The translations under genes and the position numbers were made by a program. The notes below the pieces were generated by a model. It searched no databases, had not been told where the DNA came from, and saw nothing but the letters and a program-made list of their open reading frames with translations. From Pseudomonas quercus (lineage in GTDB: Bacteria > Pseudomonadota > Gammaproteobacteria > Pseudomonadales > Pseudomonadaceae), in contig NZ_JAAVJI010000011.1 of assembly GCF_012033695.1 (NCBI RefSeq), forward strand, positions 1 to 64,000: DNA of 64,000 nt, written 5' to 3'. Shown here piece by piece: positions 16,006 to 24,412 of this stretch (positions are counted from its first letter, which is position 1; each line of letters starts with the position of its first letter).

Positions 16006-16593
16006 CTAAATCTTGCCAAGCAATGCTTCACAATCTACCACATGCCAGTCCGTCAACTCCGGCCAGGGGTTGTCGGGCTGGTTTACCAGCACCGTTTGCG
16101 TACCCGCCGCACGGCCGGCGGCCAGGTCGAAGCGGTAATCCCCTACCATCACCATGTTCGAGGGTTGTACGTGCCAAGCCGCCGCCAGTTTGAGCAGCCC
16201 CTCAGGGTCAGGTTTGAAGGCGGCTTCGTCACGGCCGAGGATGTACTCAGGTGCAAAACAGTCGCCAATGCCAATGGCTGCCAGGGTGATGTGCGCCAGT
16301 TCTCGTGCATTGCGGGTCAGGATGCCCAGGCAATGACCGCGTTCAGCCAGGGTACGTACCAGTGTCACAGCACCTGTTGCAGCCCGTGAGGCAAGGGCTA
16401 CCTCTCGCTCGTGCTCCAGCAACCAGGCATGTTTGGCCGCAGCTTCTTCAGCAGGCAGCGCAGCAAGGTGGCCGAGAATATCGTCCTCTAACGGAATGTC
16501 CAGTTCGGCCCGAATGGCCATGAAGTCATGGGCAGCAATGGTCAGGGTGCCGTCCATGTCGAACACCCAGTGGCGAATCTCGCTCAGCTTCAT
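16006..16593 (-). CDS. HAD-superfamily phosphatase
   Basis: A 195-residue cytoplasmic HAD hydrolase. FDMDGTLT is motif I (nucleophile D12, acid/base D14), GILTRNARE holds motif II, FKPDPEG motif III Lys, and MVGDYRFDLAAG motif IV. The small helical cap between residues 18 and 85 resembles phosphoglycolate phosphatases, but the substrate cannot be assigned. Its ATG overlaps the tesB stop by four bases, so it is co-translated. The 3' end of this gene is duplicated on the far side of the Fic insertion. Confidence 0.85.
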   Translation of the reverse strand: MKLSEIRHWVFDMDGTLTIAAHDFMAIRAELDIPLEDDILGHLAALPAEEAAAKHAWLLEHEREVALASRAATGAVTLVRTLAERGHCLGILTRNARELAHITLAAIGIGDCFAPEYILGRDEAAFKPDPEGLLKLAAAWHVQPSNMVMVGDYRFDLAAGRAAGTQTVLVNQPDNPWPELTDWHVVDCEALLGKI

Positions 16594-17459
16594 GCCCAGT
16601 CCTTGCGATGGCGAATCAGCCCTTCCTGGGCCGAGGAGGCTACCAGTTGCCCGGCACGGTTATACACGCTACCGCAAGAGAACCCGCGTGAGTTGCCTGC
16701 CCACGGGCTGTCCAACGCATAGAGCAGCCAGTCGTCCGCGATCAGGTTGCCATGGAACCACAGTGCATGGTCCAGGCTGGCCAATTGCATGTCCTTGTGC
16801 CAAACACTTTTGCCGTGGGGCAACAGCGCTGTGGTCAGCAGGTTGAAATCAGACGCATAGGCCATGACGTACTTGTGAAGCGCAGGGTTGTCCGCCAAGG
16901 CGCCGTCAGCCCGGAACCACACGTATTTGACTGGATCGCCTGGCTTGGGATTGAAAGGGTCACCTTCGGTCACCGGGCGCATCTCAATGGGCTTGGCACA
17001 CAGCAGCTTTTCCCGCATAGGGGAAGGGATCAGGTTCTCACCAAGGCGCAATAGCTCAAGTTCAGTAGGCAGGTTTTCCGGCCCCACTACGTTGGGCATC
17101 TGGCGTTGGTGGGCATAGCCTTCTTCATCGTATTGGAAGGACAGCGAAGCGGTGAAAATCGTGTTGCCTTTTTGCACTGCTGTCACACGGCGGGTGGAAA
17201 AGCTGCCGCCGTCACGTACGCGATCGACCATGTACACCACAGGCAGTGCAGCATCACCAGGGCGCAGGAAGTACCCGTGCAACGAGTGGACGTGGCGACT
17301 GTCCTCCACTGTCTGGCAAGCGGCCGACAAGGCCTGCCCCAGTACCTGGCCGCCGAACAGCTGACGGAAGCCCAGGTCCTGGCTGTGGCCACGAAACAGG
17401 TTTTCTTCGATGGGTTCCAGGCTCAGCAAGCTGACCAGGTCGTCGAGAACGTGGCTCAT
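16590..17459 (-). CDS. tesB: acyl-CoA thioesterase II
   Basis: A 289-residue double-hotdog thioesterase that releases free fatty acids and CoA from medium to long acyl-CoAs. LFRGHSQDLGFRQLFGGQVLGQAL is the N-terminal hotdog signature of TesB, and ALDHALWFHGNLIADDWLLYA lies in the second hotdog with the catalytic Asp; the length is standard. It is the first gene of a two-gene operon with the HAD phosphatase. Confidence 0.93.
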   Translation of the reverse strand: MSHVLDDLVSLLSLEPIEENLFRGHSQDLGFRQLFGGQVLGQALSAACQTVEDSRHVHSLHGYFLRPGDAALPVVYMVDRVRDGGSFSTRRVTAVQKGNTIFTASLSFQYDEEGYAHQRQMPNVVGPENLPTELELLRLGENLIPSPMREKLLCAKPIEMRPVTEGDPFNPKPGDPVKYVWFRADGALADNPALHKYVMAYASDFNLLTTALLPHGKSVWHKDMQLASLDHALWFHGNLIADDWLLYALDSPWAGNSRGFSCGSVYNRAGQLVASSAQEGLIRHRKDWA

Positions 17460-17591
17460 GTGGTGTTACCTCGGCTTACAAAATCTTATAAGTGGCCATC
17501 ATACCTTGATCCATTAGCGTAGCGACCAGCACTGCTTTGTCTGAAGTCACAGAGGTGGCACACTCCAGGCTTTCGTGCCACGCAGCCCACC

Positions 17592-18509
17592 ATGCGCTTA
17601 CCTCTGGTTTATCACGATGACTACAGCCCGGCCTTCCCCGCCGAGCACCGCTTCCCCATGGAGAAGTTTCGCCTACTGCATGACCACCTGGTGGCCACAG
17701 GCATCGCCGTGCCTGAGCACTTGCACGCGCCTGACCTCTGCCCGCCGAACGTGCTGGCACTTGCCCATGCCCCGGATTACATAGAGCGCTACATGGCAGG
17801 CGAATTGTCCCGCGAAGACCAGCGGCGGCTGGGCCTTCCCTGGAGTGAAGCCCTTGCTCGGCGCACAGTACGTGCCGTAGGCGGGTCGTTGTTGACTGCC
17901 GAACTAGCGCTACGCCATGGCCTGGCCTGCCACTTGGCAGGCGGCACCCACCATGCGCACTTTGATTACCCTGCCGGCTTCTGCATCTTCAACGACCTGG
18001 CGGTGGTCAGCCGCTACCTGCTGGAAGCCGGCCGCGTGCAACGGGTACTGATTTTCGATTGCGATGTTCATCAAGGTGATGGCACGGCACGCATACTGGC
18101 GAACACACCAGACGCCATCACCGTTTCGCTGCATTGCGAGCAGAATTTTCCTGTGCGCAAGGCCAATAGCGATTGGGACATTCCCCTGGCAAGGGGCTTA
18201 GGTGACGAGGAATACCTAAAGGTTGTGGACGATGCGCTTAATTATCTTCTGCCACTGTACGCGCCTGACCTGGTGCTCTACGACGCTGGGGTGGATGTTC
18301 ACAAGGACGATGCCCTGGGCTATCTCCAACTGACGGACGCCGGTGTGGCCGCTCGAGACCGGCAGGTGTTGCACCATTGCACTGGGCGTGGCATTGCAGT
18401 GATGGGTGTGATCGGCGGTGGTTACAGCAAGGACCGGCAGGCCCTAGCCCGCCGACATGGCATTCTTCATACCGTCGCCACAGAGGTATGGAACACTGGG
18501 TTTAGCTGA
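17592..18509 (+). CDS. histone-deacetylase-like amidohydrolase
   Basis: A 305-residue zinc-dependent deacetylase of the arginase/HDAC superfamily. GGTHHAHFDYPAGFCIFNDLAV carries the His-His pair, FDCDVHQGDGTA the Asp/His zinc ligands, and YDAGVDVHKDDALG the third Asp. Bacterial relatives act on acetylpolyamines, acetoin-linked proteins or other acetamides. It stands alone, with no acuC-type neighbours, so the substrate is open. Confidence 0.88.
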   Translation: MRLPLVYHDDYSPAFPAEHRFPMEKFRLLHDHLVATGIAVPEHLHAPDLCPPNVLALAHAPDYIERYMAGELSREDQRRLGLPWSEALARRTVRAVGGSLLTAELALRHGLACHLAGGTHHAHFDYPAGFCIFNDLAVVSRYLLEAGRVQRVLIFDCDVHQGDGTARILANTPDAITVSLHCEQNFPVRKANSDWDIPLARGLGDEEYLKVVDDALNYLLPLYAPDLVLYDAGVDVHKDDALGYLQLTDAGVAARDRQVLHHCTGRGIAVMGVIGGGYSKDRQALARRHGILHTVATEVWNTGFS

Positions 18510-18521
18510 CAGGGCCAAAGC

Positions 18522-18646
18522 TTACCCACATTCACTGTGGAACGGCCTGTGGATAACCTGCGTGAAAGCCTGAATCCACCCGCAAATACAGGCACCTTGC
18601 ACTGCTGGTTGTTTTTTGATCGATTCCACAGGGGTGTTTATACACA
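18522..18646. other. cluster of DnaA-box-like 9-mers
   Basis: Within the 181-base gap before the flavoprotein gene are TGTGGATAA (18548-18556, a perfect DnaA box on the minus strand), TTATACACA (18638-18646, fits TTATNCACA) and TTACCCACA (18522-18530, one mismatch). A T-run (18613-18618) lies between them. This could be a DnaA-binding or titration site; it could also be chance. Confidence 0.4.
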
Positions 18647-18690
18647 AGGTCCGGTACACTAGCGCCCCTCTTTTTTGCTCAGTGAACCCC

Positions 18691-19935
18691 ATGGCTGTTA
18701 CTTCCTCTGCCTCAACGGTCGCAATCATCGGCGGCGGGCCGGCCGGCCTGATGGCAGCGGAGGTCTTGAGCCAGGCGGGCTACGCTGTCACTGTGTATGA
18801 CCGAATGCCTTCGGTAGGGCGCAAGTTTCTGCTGGCGGGTGTAGGCGGCATGAACATTACCCATGCCGAACCCGCTCCAGCATTTGTAAGCCGCTATAGG
18901 GAACAGGCTAGCTGGGCGGAAGGCTGGCTGGCCACGTTTGGCGCCGAGCCACTGCGCGCCTGGATTCACGGGCTGGGTATCGACACCTTTGTAGGCAGTT
19001 CTGGCCGGGTGTTCCCTGCGGACATGAAAGCCGCGCCCTTGCTGCGTGCTTGGCTCAAGCGGCTACGGGACGCCGGGGTGGTTATCCACACCCGCCACCA
19101 GTGGCAGGGCTGGGATGAAAGCGGCGGCCTGTTGATAACTCACGAAGGCCAGCAAATAGTAGTTCGCCCTTCGGCGACGGTGCTTGCACTGGGTGGTGGC
19201 AGCTGGCCGCGCCTGGGCTCGGATGGTGCCTGGCTACCATGGCTTTCAGCCCGAGGCGTGGCTACCCGAACGTTGCAGGCCGCCAATTGCGGCTTTGAAA
19301 CCCAGGGCTGGAGTGCCTTGCTCAAGGAGCGCTTCGCAGGCGCCCCTTTGAAGAACATTACCTTGCAACTGGCCGGAGAAGCGCCCCGTGTGGGCGAGTG
19401 CGTGGTAACGGAAACAGGCGTGGAAGGCAGCCTGGTGTACGCGTTGTCTGCGCCGATTCGCGAGGCCATCGACCGCCAAGGCTATTGCGACGTGTTCCTG
19501 GACCTGCTGCCCGCGCGCAGCCTGGCCCAAGTGGAAGCCGCCTTGAGCAAACCACGGGGCGCACGCTCCATGGCCCGCCACCTGCAAGGCCAGCTGCGGC
19601 TCGATGGCGTAAAAGCTGCCCTGCTGCGTGAATGTAGCGAGGCGGCCGTGTACCAAGACCTGCCGCGGTTGGCGAAAACGATCAAGGCGCTGCCCCTGAA
19701 GCTGCTGCGCCCTCGCCCGCTGGCAGAAGCCATCAGCAGCGCGGGTGGGGTCTGCCGCTCCGCACTGGATGATGGCTTGATGCTCCAGGCCCTACCAGGC
19801 GTATTCTGCGCTGGGGAAATGCTGGACTGGGAAGCGCCCACGGGTGGCTACCTGCTTACCGCCTGCTTTGCCAGCGGGCGGCGTGCAGCCGAAGGCGTTT
19901 TAACCTACCTGGCCAATCACCGCCACCTACCTTAA
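18691..19935 (+). CDS. FAD-dependent oxidoreductase, HI0933/BaiN-like
   Basis: A 414-residue flavoprotein. VAIIGGGPAGLMAAEVLSQAG is the N-terminal dinucleotide-binding fold, GRKFLLAGVGGMNITHAEP is characteristic of the HI0933 (TIGR03862-like) family, and the C-terminal GVFCAGEMLDWEAPTGGYLL is the second FAD-contacting motif. The ATG at 18691 is used because the fold starts nine residues later; the frame continues upstream without protein-like sequence. The substrate is unknown. The 3' end overlaps the convergent helicase gene by four bases. Confidence 0.88.
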   Translation: MAVTSSASTVAIIGGGPAGLMAAEVLSQAGYAVTVYDRMPSVGRKFLLAGVGGMNITHAEPAPAFVSRYREQASWAEGWLATFGAEPLRAWIHGLGIDTFVGSSGRVFPADMKAAPLLRAWLKRLRDAGVVIHTRHQWQGWDESGGLLITHEGQQIVVRPSATVLALGGGSWPRLGSDGAWLPWLSARGVATRTLQAANCGFETQGWSALLKERFAGAPLKNITLQLAGEAPRVGECVVTETGVEGSLVYALSAPIREAIDRQGYCDVFLDLLPARSLAQVEAALSKPRGARSMARHLQGQLRLDGVKAALLRECSEAAVYQDLPRLAKTIKALPLKLLRPRPLAEAISSAGGVCRSALDDGLMLQALPGVFCAGEMLDWEAPTGGYLLTACFASGRRAAEGVLTYLANHRHLP

Positions 19936-21263
19936 GGCTTGCGCTTGCGCGGCCCGGTATTGAACGCCGGTACCTTGCGCACAGGCTTTATTTCAGGCTC
20001 TGGGGCGGCAACCTCACGGCTTTCGGTCCAGCGCCCCAGGGTGGCTTTGCCACCCGTGGTCTTGGGCTTTTTAGGTTTCTTGGGCTTTTTGAGTATCTGC
20101 CCACCGGCGGTGGTTTCCGGCACGCGGTGCTCAGGTTCGAAATCCGGCTCCTCCACTCGCTTGAGGGTTTGCCGGATCATGGCCTCGATGGCCGCCAGTT
20201 GTTCCACTTCATCTGCGCAGACCAGGGAAATAGCCTCACCTGTAGCGCCTGCGCGGCCTGTACGGCCAATGCGATGAATGTAGTCCTCGGCCACAATGGG
20301 CAGGTCCAGGTTGACCACCAAGGGCAGGTCCAGAATGTCCAGCCCCCGCGCGGCTACATCCGTTGCCACCAGCACCGTGAGCTCGCCTGCCTTGAAGTTG
20401 TCCAGTGCTCGTTGGCGCGTTGCCTGGGGCTTGTCCCCATGAATGCCATCAGCGGCCACACCAAGCCCCTGAAGGCGCTCTACCAGTTGGTCCACGCCGT
20501 TACGGGTTTTTGCAAACACCAGCACATGCTTCCAACGTCGCTGGCGCAGCAGGTGGCAGAACAGCTCAGGCTTGCGCTTCTTGTCCACAGGCACAACAGA
20601 CTGGCGAACGCTAGTCGCCGCCTGGTTTCGCGGGCTCACTTCGATACTCAACGGGTCATTGAGCATCTGGCCGGCCAATAGCCGAATGTCATCGGAGAAC
20701 GTGGCCGAGAACAGCAAGGTTTGCCGTTGTTTTGGAAGGGCTGCATACAGGCTGCGCAATTCCTCGGCAAAGCCCAGGTCCAGCATGCGATCGGCTTCGT
20801 CCAGCACCAGGGTTTCGACCTGGCCGAACTTCACAGCGTTCTGGCGGCTCAGGTCCAGCAAACGGCCTGGCGTGGCGACTAGCACATCCACACCCTTGCG
20901 CAATGCCATCATCTGCGGGTTGATGCTCACCCCGCCGTATACCGCGTAGGTACGCAGGGGCAGGCCCACGGCATAGGCCTGGATATTGCCATGCACCTGT
21001 TCGGCCAGTTCACGGGTGGGCACTAGCACCAAGGCTCGCACGCTGTTACTCGCGACCTGGCTGCCCTGCAGGGTAAGGCGCTGCAACACCGGCAAGGCAA
21101 AGCCTGCGGTCTTGCCAGTGCCGGTTTGTGCCGCTGCCATCAGGTCGCGGCCCGCGAGCACAGCGGGAATCGCCTTCTCCTGAACAGGCGTGGGCTTCTC
21201 GTAGCCAAGGCTGTGCAAGCGGCTCAACAACGGCTCGATCAAGCCCAGTGAAGCGAAAGTCAT
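19932..21263 (-). CDS. rhlE: DEAD-box RNA helicase, RhlE type
   Basis: A 443-residue ATP-dependent RNA helicase involved in ribosome assembly or RNA decay. Motifs in order: Q motif (GYEKPTPVQEKAIP), AQTGTGKT (I), PTREL (Ia), DEAD in VLDEADRMLD (II), SAT (III), and HRIGRTGRAG (VI). After about residue 370 comes a basic, Lys/Pro-rich tail with repeated KKPKKPKKPK, as in RhlE proteins. The start MTFASLGL at 21263 is the standard beginning. Pseudomonas carries several DEAD-box paralogues, so the symbol is by best fit. Confidence 0.88.
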   Translation of the reverse strand: MTFASLGLIEPLLSRLHSLGYEKPTPVQEKAIPAVLAGRDLMAAAQTGTGKTAGFALPVLQRLTLQGSQVASNSVRALVLVPTRELAEQVHGNIQAYAVGLPLRTYAVYGGVSINPQMMALRKGVDVLVATPGRLLDLSRQNAVKFGQVETLVLDEADRMLDLGFAEELRSLYAALPKQRQTLLFSATFSDDIRLLAGQMLNDPLSIEVSPRNQAATSVRQSVVPVDKKRKPELFCHLLRQRRWKHVLVFAKTRNGVDQLVERLQGLGVAADGIHGDKPQATRQRALDNFKAGELTVLVATDVAARGLDILDLPLVVNLDLPIVAEDYIHRIGRTGRAGATGEAISLVCADEVEQLAAIEAMIRQTLKRVEEPDFEPEHRVPETTAGGQILKKPKKPKKPKTTGGKATLGRWTESREVAAPEPEIKPVRKVPAFNTGPRKRKP

Positions 21264-21318
21264 CGGGTGTACCTGAAAAATGGACTGGCAAGGCGCGCAG
21301 TTTACCCGGTATCCACGC

Positions 21319-22197
21319 TCAACGGCGGCGCCATTGGGGCAAACCAATCAACACCACTGCCCCAACAATCACCCCCATGGCCACCATCTCCCAGGCCCCA
21401 ATGTGTTCACCGGCAAAGGTGACACCCAGCAATACGGCTACCACAGGGTTTACATAGGCATAGCTGGTGGCCGCCGCCGGCCGCACGTGCTTGAGCAGGT
21501 ACATGTAGGCGTTGAACGCTAGTATTGAGCCAAAGAAAATGAGGTAGGCCAGGGCCAGCCAGCCTGACAGGGTGGGCCAGGCATGCAGGCGCTCACCACT
21601 CAACAGGCCGGCCAGCAACAAGGCAGCGCCTGCGATCAGCATTTCCACTGCGCTGGCCATGCCGCCTGCGGGCAGCGGCAGGTAGCGGCTCCACACCGAG
21701 CCAAAGGCCCAGGCGGCTGCGGCAAACAGTAACAACGCTGCACCGGCCGGGCTGGCCTGAAGGTTGGCGCCCAGGTTGAGCAATGCAATACCGGCAATAC
21801 CCAACAGGATGCCCGTCCATTCCAGCCACGAATTACGTTGCCCCCAGAGCAAGCCAAACAGCAGTGTAAACAGCGGCATGGTAGCGATCACCAATGCCGC
21901 AACGCCCGAGGCGACGCCAGCGTGTTCAGCCAGGGTAACGCCGCCATTGCCACATGCCAGCAACAGCAGACCAACCCAGCCACCGGCCCGCCATTGCGGG
22001 GCCGTGGGCCGAGGGGCACCTCTGGCACGCAGTACACCGTACAAAATGGCACCGGCTACCAGAAACCTGATGCCCGCCATGGTCAGCGGTGGCCAGGACT
22101 CCACGCCAATGCGGATAAACAGATAGGTGGAGCCCCAAACCAGGTACAGCGCAAGAAAGGCACCCACCAGCAAGGCGGGAACAGGACGGGATGGCAT
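21319..22197 (-). CDS. yedA: EamA-family exporter, YedA-like
   Basis: A 292-residue inner-membrane protein with ten predicted membrane segments in two EamA repeats. LALYLVWGSTYLFIRIGVES near the N-terminus and AATSYAYVNPVVAVLLG near the C-terminus are typical of the YedA subgroup of drug/metabolite exporters. ATG 22197 is chosen; the frame upstream is Cys/Arg-rich and unlike protein. Substrate unknown. Confidence 0.8.
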   Translation of the reverse strand: MPSRPVPALLVGAFLALYLVWGSTYLFIRIGVESWPPLTMAGIRFLVAGAILYGVLRARGAPRPTAPQWRAGGWVGLLLLACGNGGVTLAEHAGVASGVAALVIATMPLFTLLFGLLWGQRNSWLEWTGILLGIAGIALLNLGANLQASPAGAALLLFAAAAWAFGSVWSRYLPLPAGGMASAVEMLIAGAALLLAGLLSGERLHAWPTLSGWLALAYLIFFGSILAFNAYMYLLKHVRPAAATSYAYVNPVVAVLLGVTFAGEHIGAWEMVAMGVIVGAVVLIGLPQWRRR

Positions 22198-22258
22198 GAC
22201 AGGCGCTCGGCAGCCAGGAAGGCTGCTCAGTGTACGAGGGAAACGGCGCCTGTCCAGT

Positions 22259-22780
22259 TCAGTGGCGCAGCAGCAGCTCGCCCTCGATAGGGATGTAGTT
22301 CGTAGCGGCACGAATCAACGACCCGGCCGTCAGGCCTGGGGTACCAAACACTGTGGTTTCGACACCATGACGCTGGTGAACCCGTTGCAGGAGCAAATCG
22401 AAATCACCGTCTCCCGAAGCCAGCACCACCTCGTCCACATCGGCCGCTGCTTCCAGCAGGTCTATGGTGATACCCACGTCCCAGTCACCTTTGGCAGAGC
22501 CGTCGCTGCGCTGGATGTAGGGCTTGAGTTTCACCTCGAAGCCCAACTGCCGCAGGATGCGTTGAAACTGTTGCTGCTTGGGGTCACCACGGTCAATGGC
22601 GTAGGCATAAGCAAGCACAATGTCACCGCGCCGGGCCACTTGGCCCCAAAGGGCCGCGTAATTGAAGTGACAACCGTGCACTTGGCGCACGGTGTAATAG
22701 AGGTTTTGCACGTCGGCAAACAACGCAATACGCCGTTTGCCGACAGGTGCAGGTATGGCTTCAGACGTAGTCGTCGTCAT
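22259..22780 (-). CDS. NYN (PIN-like) domain protein, LabA-type
   Basis: A 173-residue predicted metal-dependent RNase of the NYN family. ALFADVQNLYYTVRQ has the first Asp and the family Asn; KGDWDVGITIDLLEAA and VVLASGDGDFDLLLQRV supply the remaining acidic residues of the PIN-like centre. The ATG at 22780 lies inside the last 20 bases of the DUF2076 gene, so the two are probably coupled. There is no good Shine-Dalgarno. The RNA target is unknown. Confidence 0.8.
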   Translation of the reverse strand: MTTTTSEAIPAPVGKRRIALFADVQNLYYTVRQVHGCHFNYAALWGQVARRGDIVLAYAYAIDRGDPKQQQFQRILRQLGFEVKLKPYIQRSDGSAKGDWDVGITIDLLEAAADVDEVVLASGDGDFDLLLQRVHQRHGVETTVFGTPGLTAGSLIRAATNYIPIEGELLLRH

Positions 22781-23507
22781 CCGGGAGGAACCCTCCACTG
22801 TCGCCGCTATAGTCAGTGTCGGAGAGGCCGCCACTGTCGTTGTTCCAGTCGTTGTTATCGCTTACGGCCTGTTGGTTGTTGTCATTGCCCCAGTCGCCGC
22901 CGTGATCCGCAGCCGGCGCAGGCTCCTCGCGAATGATTTCCACGATTTCCTGCGGGTTGTCGTGGTGGAACAGGCTGCTGATGCCCTCAGCCAGCATCAC
23001 GCCCCCCGCTACGCCAGCCGCCGTTTGCAACGCACCGCGCATGAAGCCGCCGCCAGCGGCCTGTGGTTGCGCATACCCTGGTTGTTGGTAAGCGGGCTGT
23101 TGATAACCAGGCTGGTATTGAGGCGGCTGCGACGGCGGTGCAGAACCTCGCGCCGGCTCTCGCCAGCCACCGCCTGAAGACGCTGGCTGCGCAGGCGCAG
23201 GCGATGGGTCGCGGCCGCCGCCGAAGATGCCCGACAGGAACCCACCACTCTGGGCGGGTGCCTTGGCGCTGGCCGCCCTGGCTTGCTCAAGTTCGGCCTT
23301 GAGCTGCTGGTTCATCTGGTCCAGGCGCTTGACTGCCGCTTCCTGCACCAGAATGGCCTGGGCCATGTAATACGGCGCCGCTGGCTGCTTGCTCACATGT
23401 TCATGGATGCGTTGTTCGGCCTGCGTATCGCGGATACTGCCTTCGGTTTCCGCTTGCTTGAGGCGGGAAAACAGTCCGTCGATCAGGCTCTGCTCATCAG
23501 TGTTCAT
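22761..23507 (-). CDS. DUF2076 domain protein
   Basis: A 248-residue protein of unknown function. Residues 1 to about 90 carry the DUF2076 start (MNTDEQSLIDGLFSRLKQAE) and a helical, likely coiled-coil region with QMNQQLKAELEQAR. The middle is Pro/Gln/Tyr/Gly-rich with YQQPGYQQP-type repeats. A short hydrophobic piece follows (MRGALQTAAGVAGGVMLAEGI). The end is very acidic, Asn/Asp/Ser-rich, closing in DDDDYV. Family relatives are often called periplasmic or ligand-binding, but no signal peptide is visible here. Confidence 0.8.
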   Translation of the reverse strand: MNTDEQSLIDGLFSRLKQAETEGSIRDTQAEQRIHEHVSKQPAAPYYMAQAILVQEAAVKRLDQMNQQLKAELEQARAASAKAPAQSGGFLSGIFGGGRDPSPAPAQPASSGGGWREPARGSAPPSQPPQYQPGYQQPAYQQPGYAQPQAAGGGFMRGALQTAAGVAGGVMLAEGISSLFHHDNPQEIVEIIREEPAPAADHGGDWGNDNNQQAVSDNNDWNNDSGGLSDTDYSGDSGGFLPDDDDYV

Positions 23508-23680
23508 GGCAACCTCTCTGTCAGGCGGCCCTGCAAGGGCCTGATGCAGACATTATGGGGCTGTGCCCCTTGGTTTCAACGACGTGGCGCGATGAAAGAT
23601 TGTTAATCACTCTCCCCCCGTTTGCCCTGCCGGGCCCATCCGGTAGAGTGGTGGGCCTGCTGACCCAAGACACTGGCGTG

Positions 23681-24352
23681 ATGAACCCGCTCACCATTCT
23701 TCAAGACTCCTTCTACTTCTTCCGTACTCACCTGCTGGCGATCGTACAGCTGTGCCTGCCTTTGCTGCTGCTTCAGTCACTGGCCGAGCAGTTGGTGGAC
23801 CACCATGTGGCCGAAAACGTACGTGGAGCATTCGACATCCTGGTGGCGCTGCTGTTCTATCCGCTCTACACCGCGGCCTTGATCCTGTACCTGGACTCAC
23901 GCAGCAACGGTGAACAGCCCTCCCTGAAAATGCTGCTGGGCATGGGCGTGCGGCTATGGCCGCGCTTTGCACTGCTGGCGGCCATTTCCTCCTTGGCCAT
24001 TTTATTAGGCATGGCGCTGTGGCTACTGCCCGGCCTGTGGCTCATGGCCCGCCTGGCGTTTGCAGAATACCTGCTGGTGCTGCGTGGCCTTAGCCCGCTG
24101 GCGGCCATCAAGCAAAGCTTTGAGCTGACCCGGGGGCCTTTCTGGCGCGTGCTCGGCTGTGTGCTGGCCGTGCTATTACCGTTGTGGCTGATCGACTATG
24201 CCAGCGTGGCCGTCTTCCCTGACGACGACAGCCTGCCCCTGTCCATCGCCCTGGATACCTTGAACGGCCTAGTACAGCTGATGACCACCGTGGTGCTGTT
24301 CCGCCTGTTCATGCTGGTAACAGACCCGACACTGCGAGAACCTCGCACGTAG
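23681..24352 (+). CDS. YciC-family inner-membrane protein
   Basis: A 223-residue membrane protein with about six hydrophobic segments. MNPLTILQDSFYFFRTHL at the start and LAAIKQSFELTRGPFWRVLG in the middle are signatures of the YciC/UPF0259 family of unknown function. The ATG at 23681 is the first codon of the recognisable protein; the upstream open frame is not conserved-looking. It is followed after 60 bases by a same-strand endonuclease/phosphatase gene. Confidence 0.8.
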   Translation: MNPLTILQDSFYFFRTHLLAIVQLCLPLLLLQSLAEQLVDHHVAENVRGAFDILVALLFYPLYTAALILYLDSRSNGEQPSLKMLLGMGVRLWPRFALLAAISSLAILLGMALWLLPGLWLMARLAFAEYLLVLRGLSPLAAIKQSFELTRGPFWRVLGCVLAVLLPLWLIDYASVAVFPDDDSLPLSIALDTLNGLVQLMTTVVLFRLFMLVTDPTLREPRT

Positions 24353-24412
24353 CTTGGGCTCACGCGCCGCCTCGGCTATGCTCTCAGGCTTCGTGATGCC
24401 GTAGCCGAGCCG

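Noticed and set aside
16046..16119. Whole-gene duplication of the HAD phosphatase
   Set aside because: Only the last 36 or so codons are present at 14124-14232; the catalytic part is absent, so it is an end fragment linked to integration and not a second gene.
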